64,000 nucleotides of DNA from positions 62,001-126,000 of the forward strand of contig SRJI02000018.1 in NCBI GenBank assembly GCA_005473895.2. The letters are read 5' to 3'. The notes under the pieces were generated by a model. The model made no database searches. It was not told the DNA's origin and saw only the letters and a list, made by a program, of their open reading frames with translations. This document shows, one piece after another, positions 26,740-35,108 of this stretch. A program made the translations under genes and the position numbers. Every line of letters starts with the position of its first letter. Position 1 is the first letter of the stretch. This DNA comes from Carideicomes alvinocaridis (GTDB lineage: Bacteria > Pseudomonadota > Alphaproteobacteria > Rhodobacterales > Rhodobacteraceae).

Positions 26740-26774
26740 TCACGCCCCCGCCTGATCACGCCCCCGCCTGATCA
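26727..26774. repeat. Three tandem copies of a 16-bp repeat at a convergent gene junction
   Basis: CGCCCCCGCCTGATCA is repeated three times without change. Each copy contains TGATCA, which offers TGA on either strand. The first copy supplies the glpR stop and the third supplies the stop of the convergent N-acetyltransferase. The array looks like a recent slippage expansion. Confidence 0.95.
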
Positions 26775-27587
26775 CGCTTCGGTCAGGTCGGCGAAGCGCA
26801 CCAGCACCGGGCGCCATTCGGGGGCGACGGGCAGGCCGAACCGGTCCGTGATCACCCGCTCCAGCCCCTCGGCATCGAGATGCGCGCGCTCGGCGACGCT
26901 GCCTCCCGCGAGCCGGCGGGTAAACCGGTTGCCCCCGAGCGCGAGCCGGGCCTCCGGCGTGGTCCGGGCCAGCATCAGCTCCTGCGTGAAACGGCTCTCG
27001 GTCGCGGTCCGGTGATTGGCCTCGCGCAGCTCGTCGAAGGCGGCGGGCTCGGGCCGGGTCTCGTAGACCGGCCGCCAGCTTCCCCCGATCTCCACCTCCA
27101 GCAGCGGGCCGTCGCGCCCCTGCCGCAGGCGAAACGGTTCGTGCGGCGTGGCTTGCGGCGCGTCGGCCGCCATGTCCAGCGACGCGGTGGGCACGCAGCC
27201 GCCAAAGCCCACGTCGACCAGCAGCGCGCGGCCGCCCAGGCGCACGCGCAGCGCCATGTGGGTCCAGGGGCCCGGCGGCGTACCCGCGGGGCGTTGCCAC
27301 CAGACCCGGCAGACCAGCGGCTCGGCCTCGAACCCCATCGCGTGCAAGGCGGCCAGCAGCAGGTGGTTCTGCTCGTAGCAATAGCCGCCCCGGCGGGCCG
27401 TCACCAGCTTGGCGGCGACGGCATCGGCCGCGATCTCCGGCACCTTGCCGGTGAGCGGATCGAGATTCTCGAAGGGAATGGCCCCCAGATGCGCGAGGAC
27501 GAGCGCGTCCAGCCGTTCGCGCGTGGGGGTGGCCCGGACGGCCCCCGTCAGGCCGAGACGCGCGAGATAGGCATCGAGATCGAACAT
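26772..27587 (-). CDS. nat: Arylamine N-acetyltransferase
   Basis: Transfers acetyl from acetyl-CoA to arylamines or hydrazines; in bacteria the natural substrate is often unclear. 271 aa, normal for the family. The Cys-His-Asp triad is visible: RRGGYCYEQNHLLLAAL (Cys), PWTHMALRV (His) and LLVDVGFGG (Asp). IPFENLDPLTG near the N-terminus is also diagnostic. The ATG at 27587 follows GGAAGGGGG. It lies 79 bp after otsA and may be read through from it. Confidence 0.94.
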   Translation of the reverse strand: MFDLDAYLARLGLTGAVRATPTRERLDALVLAHLGAIPFENLDPLTGKVPEIAADAVAAKLVTARRGGYCYEQNHLLLAALHAMGFEAEPLVCRVWWQRPAGTPPGPWTHMALRVRLGGRALLVDVGFGGCVPTASLDMAADAPQATPHEPFRLRQGRDGPLLEVEIGGSWRPVYETRPEPAAFDELREANHRTATESRFTQELMLARTTPEARLALGGNRFTRRLAGGSVAERAHLDAEGLERVITDRFGLPVAPEWRPVLVRFADLTEA

Positions 27588-27666
27588 GGCACCCCCTTCC
27601 GGTCGGGGCGCAGCATAACGCCGGCGCGGCAAAGCGCCAGTGCCGCGGCTCGGCCGGCCTGCCCGC

Positions 27667-29103
27667 CTATTCTGCGTAGATGTCTCCGGAATGCGCCCTT
27701 TGGTCGGGCCCGGCGTCGGGCGTCGCCGAGCCCCGCGCGCCGTTTCGCACGACGAGCGTCGGCGTGCAGCGTCGCAACGCGGCAAGGAAGCTCTTGGACC
27801 ATTGCGACACGTCCGTGTCCCGCACCGCCGCCATGCAGCCGCGATAGCGCCGTTGCCGTTCCGCCAGGGGCATGTCGAGCGCCTGCGCGATGGCGCGCGC
27901 GATCTCGCCCGTGTCGTAGGGATTGACGAGAAGCGCGTCCTGCATGTCCTCGGCCGCGCCGGCAAAGCGCGACAGGATCAGCACGCCGGGGTCCTCGGGG
28001 TCCTGCGCGGCGATGTATTCCTTGGCCACGAGGTTCATCCCGTCCGCCAGCGATGTCACCAGGCAGGCGCGCGCCCGGCGATAGAGCCGCGCGAGCCGCG
28101 ACCGCTCGACCGAGCGGTGAATGTAGCGGATCGGCGTCCAGTCGAGCGCCGCGTGTTCGCCGTTCAGGCGGCCGGCGATCTCTTCCAGCTCGAAGGTGAT
28201 GTCGCGATAGGCCTTCACCCGCTCGCGCGAGGGCGGCGCGATCTGCACGAGACAGGGGCGGCGGTCCGGCGGGCGGGAATCGAGGTATTCGCCGAAAGCG
28301 CGGAAGCGGTTGGGGATCCCCTTGGAATAATCCAGCCGGTCGACGCCGATGATGAACTCCTCCGGCTCTTCCCGGCCGAAGGGCGACGGGCCCTCGGTCT
28401 CCGCCTCGTGGATCAGCTTGTCCACGTCGATGCCGATCGGGAAGGACCGGACCGCCACCACGTTCTGGTCGAACTTGACCGAGCCGTTGGGCATGAATTC
28501 CGCCCGCTGGTCGGAGCGGAACATCTCGAGGCAGCGGGCGACGTCGGCGCTGGTCTGCAGGCCCAGCAGGTTGTACTGCGCCAGCCAATGGGCAAAGGCA
28601 TCCGGGTCCGGCAGAACCGACAGGTCCGCCAGCGACGGGAAGGGGATGTGCAGGAAAAAGCCCATCCGGTTGGACAGGTGCAGCTTGCGCAGTTCCTCGG
28701 CCAGCGGCAGGAAATGGTAGTCGTGGATCCAGATCAGGTCGTCCGGTTCGGCCACCTGGGCCACCATCCGCGCCACCCGCCGGTTCACGGCGAGGTAATC
28801 GCGCTCGTATTCCGCCCGCAACTGCACAAGATCGCCGCGCCGGTGACATAGCGGCCAGAGGACCGAGTTGGCGAAGCCGAGATAGTAGTTCTCCAGCTCC
28901 TCGGCGCTCAGGTGAAAGGCCAGGCGGCGATAGGGCTCTGTGCCCAGCTCTTCCAGCGTGTCGTCAGGCTCTCCGGGGTCGGCATGCGCCCCGATCCAGA
29001 TTCCACCGTTGCTGGAAATCGCGTCCTGCAGCGCGACCACCAGCCCGCCCGACGATGTCTTGCCGGGAATACGGTTCGAAACGACGATCAATTTGCCCGT
29101 CAT
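27667..29103 (-). CDS. otsA: Trehalose-6-phosphate synthase
   Basis: Makes trehalose-6-phosphate from UDP-glucose and glucose-6-phosphate. 478 aa, GT20 family. IVVSNRIPGKTSSGGL at the N-terminus, IWIHDYHFLPLAEELR, GVDRLDYSKGIPNRFRAF and SLADGMNLVAKEYIAAQ are all hallmarks. The ATG at 29103 has GGGAG 7 bases upstream. It is third after otsB and a GH15 gene, but a promoter-like element lies just before it, so it may also be expressed alone under stress. Confidence 0.96.
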   Translation of the reverse strand: MTGKLIVVSNRIPGKTSSGGLVVALQDAISSNGGIWIGAHADPGEPDDTLEELGTEPYRRLAFHLSAEELENYYLGFANSVLWPLCHRRGDLVQLRAEYERDYLAVNRRVARMVAQVAEPDDLIWIHDYHFLPLAEELRKLHLSNRMGFFLHIPFPSLADLSVLPDPDAFAHWLAQYNLLGLQTSADVARCLEMFRSDQRAEFMPNGSVKFDQNVVAVRSFPIGIDVDKLIHEAETEGPSPFGREEPEEFIIGVDRLDYSKGIPNRFRAFGEYLDSRPPDRRPCLVQIAPPSRERVKAYRDITFELEEIAGRLNGEHAALDWTPIRYIHRSVERSRLARLYRRARACLVTSLADGMNLVAKEYIAAQDPEDPGVLILSRFAGAAEDMQDALLVNPYDTGEIARAIAQALDMPLAERQRRYRGCMAAVRDTDVSQWSKSFLAALRRCTPTLVVRNGARGSATPDAGPDQRAHSGDIYAE

Positions 29104-29149
29104 GGCCCCACTCCCAACCGGTGTTCCGACGCGGGAACACACAGATGGA

Positions 29150-29174
29150 AACAGATTGATCTGGCGTTAGTTCC
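29150..29174 (-). promoter_or_regulatory. Candidate EcfG-type stress promoter of otsA
   Basis: On the minus strand GGAAC, 16 bp, then TGTT. The alphaproteobacterial general stress sigma factor recognises GGAAC-N16/17-CGTT, so this has one mismatch in the -10. It lies in the short spacer between the GH15 gene and otsA, about 45 bp before the start codon. Trehalose genes are common targets of this sigma factor. Confidence 0.4.
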
Positions 29175-29186
29175 GTTGCTTCAGGG

Positions 29187-30962
29187 TCATAACTCGGATT
29201 CCCAGCTGCGGGACAGCCGCATCGCGCCGTTGATGATCCCGACCATGGAATAGGTCTGCGGAAAGTTGCCCCAGCCCTCCTTGGTGTCGAAGGCGGTATC
29301 TTCCGACATCAGGCCCAGGGAGTTGCGGGCATTGAGCAGCTCTTCGTAGATCTCGCGGGCCTCATCGACCCGGCCGATCCGGGCCAGGGCGTCCACCCGC
29401 CAGAAGGCGCAGATATTGAAGCCGACCTCGGGCACGCCGAAATCGTCCGCCTCCTCGTAGCGCAGCATGAAGGGGCCGCGGCCCAGCGTCTTCGACAGGG
29501 CGTCGACGGTGGAGCGGAAGCGCGGGTCGTCCGGCGGCAGGAAATTCACCTCGCCCATCAGCAGCACGCTGGCGTCGAGGGTGGAGCCGCCGAAGCTTTC
29601 CGCGAAGGCCTGCCGCTCCTCGTTCCAGGCGCCCTCGAGGATCTTGGTCTTGATCACCTTCGCGCGCTCGCTCCAGAAGGTGGCCCGCTCGCCCATGCCC
29701 AGATGCGCGGCGATCTTGGCCAGCCGGTCGCAGGCCGCCCAGCACATCAGCGAAGACGAGGTGTGGATCCGCGCGCGGCTGCGCAATTCCCAGATCCCCG
29801 CATCGGGCTGATCGTGCAGCTCCCACGCCTTTTCGCCCAGGTCCTCGAGCAGGCGGAAGGCATGGGTGCCCGCATTCATCTGCAGCCGCTGGTCGAAGAA
29901 GGCGGGCGCGGCGCCGAGGATCACGTTGCCGTAGGTGTCGTGCTGGAAATGCTCGTGCGCCTGGTTGCCGATCCGCACCGGGCCCATTCCCTGGTAGCCC
30001 TTCAGGCAATCGGACTGCCACTCGGTCAGCTCGTTTTCCAGCCCCAGCCCCAGCACCGGCTGGATATGACCGCCGCGGGCATCGGCCACCACGTTCATCA
30101 GCCACTGGAAATAGTTCTCCATCGTCCGCGTCGCGGCCAGGCTGTTGAGCGCGCGCACCGTGAAGAAGGCGTCGCGCACCCAGCAATAGCGGTAATCCCA
30201 GTTCCGCCCGCTTTCCGGCGCCTCGGGAAGCGAGGTGGTCATCGCGGCCACGATCCCGCCGGTCTGCTCGTAATTGCACAGCTTGAGCGTGATCGCGGCG
30301 CGGATCACCGCCTCCTGCCATTCGAAGGGCACGGCCAGCCGCTGCGACCAGCGCTGCCAGTAGCGCTGCGTGTCGGACAGGAAGTGCTCGCCCACCTCGG
30401 TCGGGCCCTCGCGCAGGGTCTCGTCCGGGCCGAGGATGAACGTATAGGGCCGGTCCAGCGTCACCATCCGCTCCGACTGGACGTAGTCGATGGAGGCGTC
30501 GGTGGTCAGCCGCAGCACCTGCCGCTCGCCCACGTAGCGGATATGGTTGGAGCCGCAGGTCACGCGGGGCTTTTCCTTGCCGTATTCGAAACGCGGCCGG
30601 ACCTTCACGCGGATCCGCGGCCAGCCGTCGACGGGGCGGATCTGTCGCACGATCATACGCGGCCGGAAGGCGCGGTCACGGGCCTCGAACCGCGGACAGA
30701 AATCGATGATCTCCACCGTGCCGCCCTCTCCGCGCAGGGTGGTGCGCAGGATCGGGGTATTGGGGATATAGGCCTGCGAGCTTTCCTTGAACCCTTCCAC
30801 CTCGATGCCGAAGGCGCCGTCATCCGGATCGTCGGGCCCCGAGCCGAGCAGCGAGTGGAACACCGGATCGCCGTCGAACCGAGGCAGGCACAGCCAGTTT
30901 ATCTTGCCCTGCGGGTCGATGAGCGCCGCGACAGAGCAATTGCCGATTACTCCCAGATCCAT
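29187..30962 (-). CDS. Glycoside hydrolase family 15 (glucoamylase/trehalase type)
   Basis: A 591-aa cytosolic glycosidase. The N-terminal domain opens MDLGVIGNCSVAALIDPQGKINWLCLPRFD, typical of bacterial GH15 proteins; the (alpha/alpha)6 barrel follows with RNWDYRYCWVRDAFFTVRAL and GMGPVRIGNQAHEHFQHDTYG. There is no signal peptide. Members hydrolyse trehalose or alpha-glucans; its place between otsB and otsA favours trehalose or a related glucan, which is inference. The start overlaps the otsB 3' end by 16 bp, so the two are coupled. Confidence 0.92.
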   Translation of the reverse strand: MDLGVIGNCSVAALIDPQGKINWLCLPRFDGDPVFHSLLGSGPDDPDDGAFGIEVEGFKESSQAYIPNTPILRTTLRGEGGTVEIIDFCPRFEARDRAFRPRMIVRQIRPVDGWPRIRVKVRPRFEYGKEKPRVTCGSNHIRYVGERQVLRLTTDASIDYVQSERMVTLDRPYTFILGPDETLREGPTEVGEHFLSDTQRYWQRWSQRLAVPFEWQEAVIRAAITLKLCNYEQTGGIVAAMTTSLPEAPESGRNWDYRYCWVRDAFFTVRALNSLAATRTMENYFQWLMNVVADARGGHIQPVLGLGLENELTEWQSDCLKGYQGMGPVRIGNQAHEHFQHDTYGNVILGAAPAFFDQRLQMNAGTHAFRLLEDLGEKAWELHDQPDAGIWELRSRARIHTSSSLMCWAACDRLAKIAAHLGMGERATFWSERAKVIKTKILEGAWNEERQAFAESFGGSTLDASVLLMGEVNFLPPDDPRFRSTVDALSKTLGRGPFMLRYEEADDFGVPEVGFNICAFWRVDALARIGRVDEAREIYEELLNARNSLGLMSEDTAFDTKEGWGNFPQTYSMVGIINGAMRLSRSWESEL

Positions 30963-31765
30963 TCAGTTCTCCGTTCCGTCTCGTCGTTGAGTGTGTGCGA
31001 CAGCCAGCCGAGCGCATCCTCGATCCGCGCCACGCGGTAATGCGCCAGGGTCTCCGCCCCGCCGATCCGCAGGCCGAAGCCGCCTTCCTCCTGCGCCGCG
31101 CGGAACCCGTCCTCGTCCGTGGTGTCGTCACCGATCATCACCGGGCGGCGGCCGCGGAACGGCGGCTCGGCGAGAAAGCCGCGCAGGGCGGTGCCCTTGT
31201 CGTGGCCGCGCAGCACCGCCTCGCTGACCATGTTGCCGTGCATCACCCGCAGCCCCGTCCGGTCCGCGACATGTTCCAGCCTTGTGCGGCAGGTGTCGGA
31301 CAGGTCGGGGCGGTTGCGGTAGTGCAGCGCCACGGCGCCGGGCTTGCGCTCCAGCAGCAGGCCCTCGGCGCGGGCGAAGGGCTCCAGCTCGGACCGGGCG
31401 CGATCCAGCATCTCCGCCTCCTCGGCGAGGCTGTCATCCGCGGGGGCGTCGGGGTCCGCATCCTCCCGGCCCGGCCGCCAGAGTTCGGCGCCGTGCGATC
31501 CCGAAAGCGTCAGCCGGTCCTGTGGCAGGAGGCCGTGCAGGTCGGCCATGGACCGGCCGGAGATCACCGCCACGGCCCCGTCCGTCACCTCCAGCGCCCG
31601 GGTCAGGAGCCGGCCGACGGCCGCGTGCAGCACGACCTCTTCGGGCCGGTCCCGCAGCGGCGTCAGCGTCCCGTCGAAATCGAGGAACAGGGCATGCGTC
31701 GCCCAATCGATCCGCTCGGGCGGTTCGGGGATGGCGCCGGGTGTCTGGGGAGTGATGTCGCGCAT
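30947..31765 (-). CDS. otsB: Trehalose-6-phosphate phosphatase
   Basis: Dephosphorylates trehalose-6-phosphate to trehalose. 272 aa, HAD superfamily: nucleophile motif LFLDFDGTLTPL, VAVISGRSMADL, KGTALRGFL (Lys) and MIGDDTTDEDGF (acidic motif). GSHGAELWR is also typical. The ATG at 31765 is preferred over the GTG at 31774, which has no ribosome site. First gene of the otsB-GH15-otsA unit; its control region is shared with a divergent Crp/Fnr-type regulator. Confidence 0.95.
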   Translation of the reverse strand: MRDITPQTPGAIPEPPERIDWATHALFLDFDGTLTPLRDRPEEVVLHAAVGRLLTRALEVTDGAVAVISGRSMADLHGLLPQDRLTLSGSHGAELWRPGREDADPDAPADDSLAEEAEMLDRARSELEPFARAEGLLLERKPGAVALHYRNRPDLSDTCRTRLEHVADRTGLRVMHGNMVSEAVLRGHDKGTALRGFLAEPPFRGRRPVMIGDDTTDEDGFRAAQEEGGFGLRIGGAETLAHYRVARIEDALGWLSHTLNDETERRTEWIWE

Positions 31766-31919
31766 GGTCCTCACCTTGGACGCTTTGCAGCCAAGTCAAG
31801 GCCACGTCGTGTTTTTTCACCATCTCCGATCGGCGGCGCGGTGCCGCAGGGGCAGTGTCGCAACACCCGCGTCCCGGGCGGACCGGGCCTCCGGCGCCGG
31901 GGTAGGCAACGCCTGAAAA

Positions 31920-31945
31920 CTAACATAGGTTAGCCCGACCGTTCC
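31920..31945 (-). promoter_or_regulatory. Possible control elements between otsB and the Crp/Fnr gene
   Basis: CTAAC-ATAG-GTTAG is a 5-bp inverted repeat (31920-31933). Overlapping it on the minus strand, GGAAC (31945-31941) is followed 15 bp later by TGTT, a poor match in spacing to an EcfG-type promoter. Either could act on otsB. The evidence is weak; the 278-bp spacer shows no other element. Confidence 0.25.
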
Positions 31946-32043
31946 ATCAGGATCCGGGTGTCGCGGGAACACCTGGCGCCAATGGAGCTTTGAAGGGGAC
32001 TGGTGGCCGGTCCGGATGAAGCAGGAAAACGACAAGAGTACAG

Positions 32044-32787
32044 ATGTCCCACGACTCCTTCCCCTATACCCACCGCTACCTGAAGGGGCGCGGCCGCGAG
32101 CAGCTGAGCACGCGGGAATGCGGCCTGATCGAGGACCTGGTCCAGGACGTGGAGCGTTACACCGCGCCCCACACCATTCTCGAGCGCGGCCATATCCTCG
32201 ACCGCAGCACCCTGCTGATCGAGGGCTTCGTCGCCCGGGTGATCCGCGAAGAGGGCAAGCGGCATATCGTGGCCCTGCACGTGCCGGGGGATTTCGTCGA
32301 CCTGCACGCCTTTGCCCTGAAGCGGCTGGATCACGACGTGGTCTCCATCGGGCCGGTCCAGATCGGGCACGTGACGCATGACCGGCTCGAGGCGCTGATG
32401 GAATGCGAGCCGCACCTGGCCCGGGTCCTGTGGTATTCCACCCTGCTGGACGCGGCGATCCACCGCGAATGGATCCTCAAGCTCGAACAGCTCAGCGCCG
32501 ATGGCCGGCTCGCGCACCTGATCGCCGAACTGTGGCACCGTCTGGATTTCGTGGGCTGGGCCGACCCGAGCGGCTTTGCCTTTCCGCTGACACAGGCGGA
32601 GCTGGCCGATGCCTGCGGCACCACGCCCATCCACCTCAACCGGGTGGTGCGCAAGCTGCGCGAACAGGGCATCGCCGACATCTCGCGCGGGCGGGTGACG
32701 GTCCTCGACCGCGCGGCCCTGAGAGAGCTGGGGCGCTTCGATCCGGATTACCTCTATGGCAACGGGGTGCTCGAAATCCGGGAGTGA
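32044..32787 (+). CDS. Crp/Fnr-family transcriptional regulator
   Basis: A 247-aa regulator with an N-terminal cyclic-nucleotide-binding-like fold (HTILERGHILDRSTLLIEGFVARVIREEGKRHIVALHVPGDFVDLHAF, split here by length) and a C-terminal winged helix FPLTQAELADACGTTPIHLNRVVRKLREQG. There are no N-terminal cysteines for an Fe-S cluster, so it is not a true FNR. Several such paralogs occur in Rhodobacteraceae and the signal is unknown. It is divergent from the trehalose genes and followed by an ECF sigma factor gene. Confidence 0.92.
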   Translation: MSHDSFPYTHRYLKGRGREQLSTRECGLIEDLVQDVERYTAPHTILERGHILDRSTLLIEGFVARVIREEGKRHIVALHVPGDFVDLHAFALKRLDHDVVSIGPVQIGHVTHDRLEALMECEPHLARVLWYSTLLDAAIHREWILKLEQLSADGRLAHLIAELWHRLDFVGWADPSGFAFPLTQAELADACGTTPIHLNRVVRKLREQGIADISRGRVTVLDRAALRELGRFDPDYLYGNGVLEIRE

Positions 32788-32855
32788 TGAGCATCGCGGC
32801 AGCGATATTGATGCCGCGTTAAGTTACGTGTTTACAAATTAGCAATCCTTCCCTT

Positions 32856-32881
32856 GGAACAAGTCTTTTCATCCTTGGGTT
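32856..32881 (+). promoter_or_regulatory. Candidate EcfG-type promoter of the ECF sigma gene
   Basis: GGAAC (32856-32860), 17 bp, then GGTT (32878-32881). This is one base from the consensus GGAAC-N17-CGTT recognised by general-stress sigma factors of alphaproteobacteria. It lies 71 bp before the sigma-factor start, which fits autoregulation. Confidence 0.5.
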
Positions 32882-32951
32882 GGTCCGCGGTTACGACAGC
32901 GGACAGCGGCCATGAGGGCAGCCCCTCCGACGGTCGCCAAGGAGGATTGCA

Positions 32952-33467
32952 ATGCTCGACACCCAAATGCCCGATCCCGAGCAGCGCGCCGCTGTCTCGC
33001 GACAGGTGATCCACGAGATCCCGGCGCTCCGGTCCTTCGGCCGGTCGCTGACCCGCAACGCCACCGACGCGGAGGACCTGGTGCAGGAAACCCTCGCCAA
33101 GGCGATCGAGAAATCCCACCTCTTCCGGCTGGGGACGAACCTGCGCGCGTGGCTGTTCACCATCATGCGCAACACCCATGTCTCCGACCGGGTCAAGCGC
33201 CAGCGCGAGACGCCGGGCGGCGCCGATTGCGTGTCGTCCAGCCCGGTCTGCGAGCCGACGCAGGAATGGGCGCTGCGCGGCCGGGAACTTGTCGAGGCGG
33301 TGCGCGCCCTGCCCCCGCAATACCGAGAGATGCTGGTGCTCGTCGTGGTGCGCGGCGAAAGCTACGAGGACAGCGCCCGCATGTGCCACTGCGCGGTCGG
33401 CACGGTTAAAAGCCGGGTCGCGCGGGCCCGGTCCATGGTGATGGCGCGGCTGGATAGCGGCGGCTGA
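32952..33467 (+). CDS. EcfG-like ECF RNA polymerase sigma factor
   Basis: A 171-aa extracytoplasmic-function sigma factor. Region 2 is RNATDAEDLVQETLAKAIEK and NLRAWLFTIMRNTHVSDRVKRQRE; region 4 is ALPPQYREMLVLVVVRGESYEDSARMCHCAVGTVKSRVARAR. The NLxAWLFTIxRN and CxCAVGTxKSR strings resemble EcfG, the general stress sigma factor released by the PhyR-NepR switch. No nepR or phyR gene is next to it, so it may be a second, stand-alone copy. A GGAAC-type promoter upstream suggests it belongs to the regulon. Confidence 0.88.
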   Translation: MLDTQMPDPEQRAAVSRQVIHEIPALRSFGRSLTRNATDAEDLVQETLAKAIEKSHLFRLGTNLRAWLFTIMRNTHVSDRVKRQRETPGGADCVSSSPVCEPTQEWALRGRELVEAVRALPPQYREMLVLVVVRGESYEDSARMCHCAVGTVKSRVARARSMVMARLDSGG

Positions 33468-33720
33468 CCGCCGATCGCCCCCGGGGTCGGGGAACGCGCG
33501 GCGCCGCCGGGTGTTGCCTCCCTGACAGTCGGCCGCATGTCAATCGGACACGACGGTACGGTCAACATGGGGATTTTTCCGATTTCTCCCCATGGCCAAC
33601 GAAACGGCAGACGAGGGCCTGTCCCGTCTGCGGCCGGCTACCACTCCCGGGCAGGTCGTCATGCTGGCGACCTGCCCAAATCGTTCCTCCATCCCGAAGC
33701 CGAAGCGGCGCCTTTCGCGG

Positions 33721-34068
33721 TCAGCCGGAATGCACGGCGCGGCTGTCCTCCGGTGCCTCTTCGCGGTCGGTCATGCCGTAATCGCGGATCACCGACGCGA
33801 CGCGCAGCCGGTAATCGGCGAAGACGCCGCCGCGGCCCTTCGACTGTGCCGCGCGATGGGCGGAGACGGCCCGCCACCGCTCCACCGCCGCCTCGTCCTC
33901 GAAGAACGACAGCGACAGCATCTTGTCGGGGTCGGTCAGGCTCTGGAACCGCTCGACGGAGATGAAGCCCTCGATCTCCTGCAGCATCGGCTTCAGCCCG
34001 GCGGCGATGTCGAGGTACTCCTCCCGGCGGCCGGACGCGGGCCAGACCTCGAAGATGACGGCGATCAT
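33721..34068 (-). CDS. Antibiotic biosynthesis monooxygenase (ABM) domain protein
   Basis: A 115-aa single-domain protein of the dimeric alpha/beta barrel superfamily. MIAVIFEVWPASGRREEYLDIAAGLKPMLQEIEGFISVERFQS and SLSFFEDEAAVERWRAVSAHRAAQSKGR are typical of ABM proteins, which act as cofactor-free monooxygenases, haem handlers or stress proteins. The function cannot be narrowed. The 253 bp between the sigma gene and this gene (33468-33720) show no further feature. Confidence 0.85.
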   Translation of the reverse strand: MIAVIFEVWPASGRREEYLDIAAGLKPMLQEIEGFISVERFQSLTDPDKMLSLSFFEDEAAVERWRAVSAHRAAQSKGRGGVFADYRLRVASVIRDYGMTDREEAPEDSRAVHSG

Positions 34069-34293
34069 GGGCGCGCCCGGTATGGGGATGTGGTGTTGGC
34101 GTGCATGCGGTCCTCCCTGCTGGCCGGGGTCACCCTAGCGCATCCGCGGCGCGGGTTCTGCCCCCGATGCGCCGGGGCCGCGGGGTGCAAAAAATCGGCG
34201 TAAATGCCGGGCCCGCGACGGTTTTTGCCGGATTTCCCGTTGTGCCGTGGCTGCGCGGCGGTAGTCTTGATCAGACCGGGCCGGGGGGCTGAG

Positions 34294-34635
34294 ATGGGAA
34301 AACGCGACGAGTTGATCGCGAAATACGCCGACACGCTGCGCGACGAATGCGGGATGACGCCGGACAGGTCGCTGCTGACGCGGGTGACGATCGGCTGCGG
34401 CCCCGCGATCTACGATCCGCGCACCGAGATCCTGGCTGAGGACGATCCCGCGGAGCTGGCGGTTCTGCGCCGCAATTTCGTGGAGCGCAAGCTCGGCGTG
34501 CCCGACGGGCCGGCAGTGGCCGACGCGATCCGCTTCGTGCTGGACGGCTGCGGCCCGGCCGGCGCGCCGAAATACCGCGCGGTGGTGCAATACATGCTGA
34601 CCAAGCATTTCGGGCGCGAGCACGTCTTTCTCTGA
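34294..34635 (+). CDS. DUF2853 family protein
   Basis: A 113-aa small cytosolic protein. MGKRDELIAKYADTLRDECGMTPDRSLLTRVTIGCGPAIYD and KYRAVVQYMLTKHFGREHVFL are the conserved ends of DUF2853. No catalytic residues are evident and the role is unknown. The ATG at 34294 was chosen because it begins the conserved domain. It stands alone, with a divergent ABM gene and a convergent DUF1761 gene. Confidence 0.88.
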   Translation: MGKRDELIAKYADTLRDECGMTPDRSLLTRVTIGCGPAIYDPRTEILAEDDPAELAVLRRNFVERKLGVPDGPAVADAIRFVLDGCGPAGAPKYRAVVQYMLTKHFGREHVFL

Positions 34636-34649
34636 CCCCGCGCCGCCGT

Positions 34650-35051
34650 TCAGGACCCGTGGAACAGGGACAGGACCAGCCCGATGAGGCCGCAGCCGAT
34701 GATCGCGTAGCCACCGTCGATCACGCTCAGCAGGAAGGGTCGGCCGGGATAGGCGTTGTTGATCACGATCCAGGGGGTGATGAAGAAGGCGCCGACCCCC
34801 AGCCCCGCGATCAGCCCCGCATCCCAGCTGGCGATGCCGGCCATGGCGAAGACGTGGCGCATCATCCCGGCCACCACGATCATCGCGACGGCCGACAGGA
34901 TGAAGGGCACCGGGTTGCGGTTGTCGAGCCGCCGATCCGGCCCCCAGTCGCGGCTCACCGCCTCCAGCCAGGGCTTCGACAGCGTCATGTACCAAAGCGC
35001 GCCGAACAGCCATGCCGCGGCGGCGGCGACCAGAATGCTCAGAATACCCAT
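34650..35051 (-). CDS. DUF1761 membrane protein
   Basis: A 133-aa protein with four membrane helices (about residues 2-22, 49-72, 76-98 and 107-130). The WLFGALWYMTLSKPWLEAV motif after the first helix is typical of DUF1761. Function unknown. It ends 14 bp from the convergent DUF2853 gene. Confidence 0.87.
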   Translation of the reverse strand: MGILSILVAAAAAWLFGALWYMTLSKPWLEAVSRDWGPDRRLDNRNPVPFILSAVAMIVVAGMMRHVFAMAGIASWDAGLIAGLGVGAFFITPWIVINNAYPGRPFLLSVIDGGYAIIGCGLIGLVLSLFHGS

Positions 35052-35108
35052 GTCGGACTCCCTCCCCCGAAGTGACGGGGGAAGAGTGCCGCAGGCCGCG
35101 CCCTTCGC

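Noticed and set aside
26727-26774. Tandem repeat considered as a CRISPR array
   Set aside because: The units are directly adjacent without spacers and there are no cas genes.
32044-32787. Calling the Crp/Fnr protein an oxygen-sensing FNR
   Set aside because: The N-terminal cysteines needed for the [4Fe-4S] cluster are absent.
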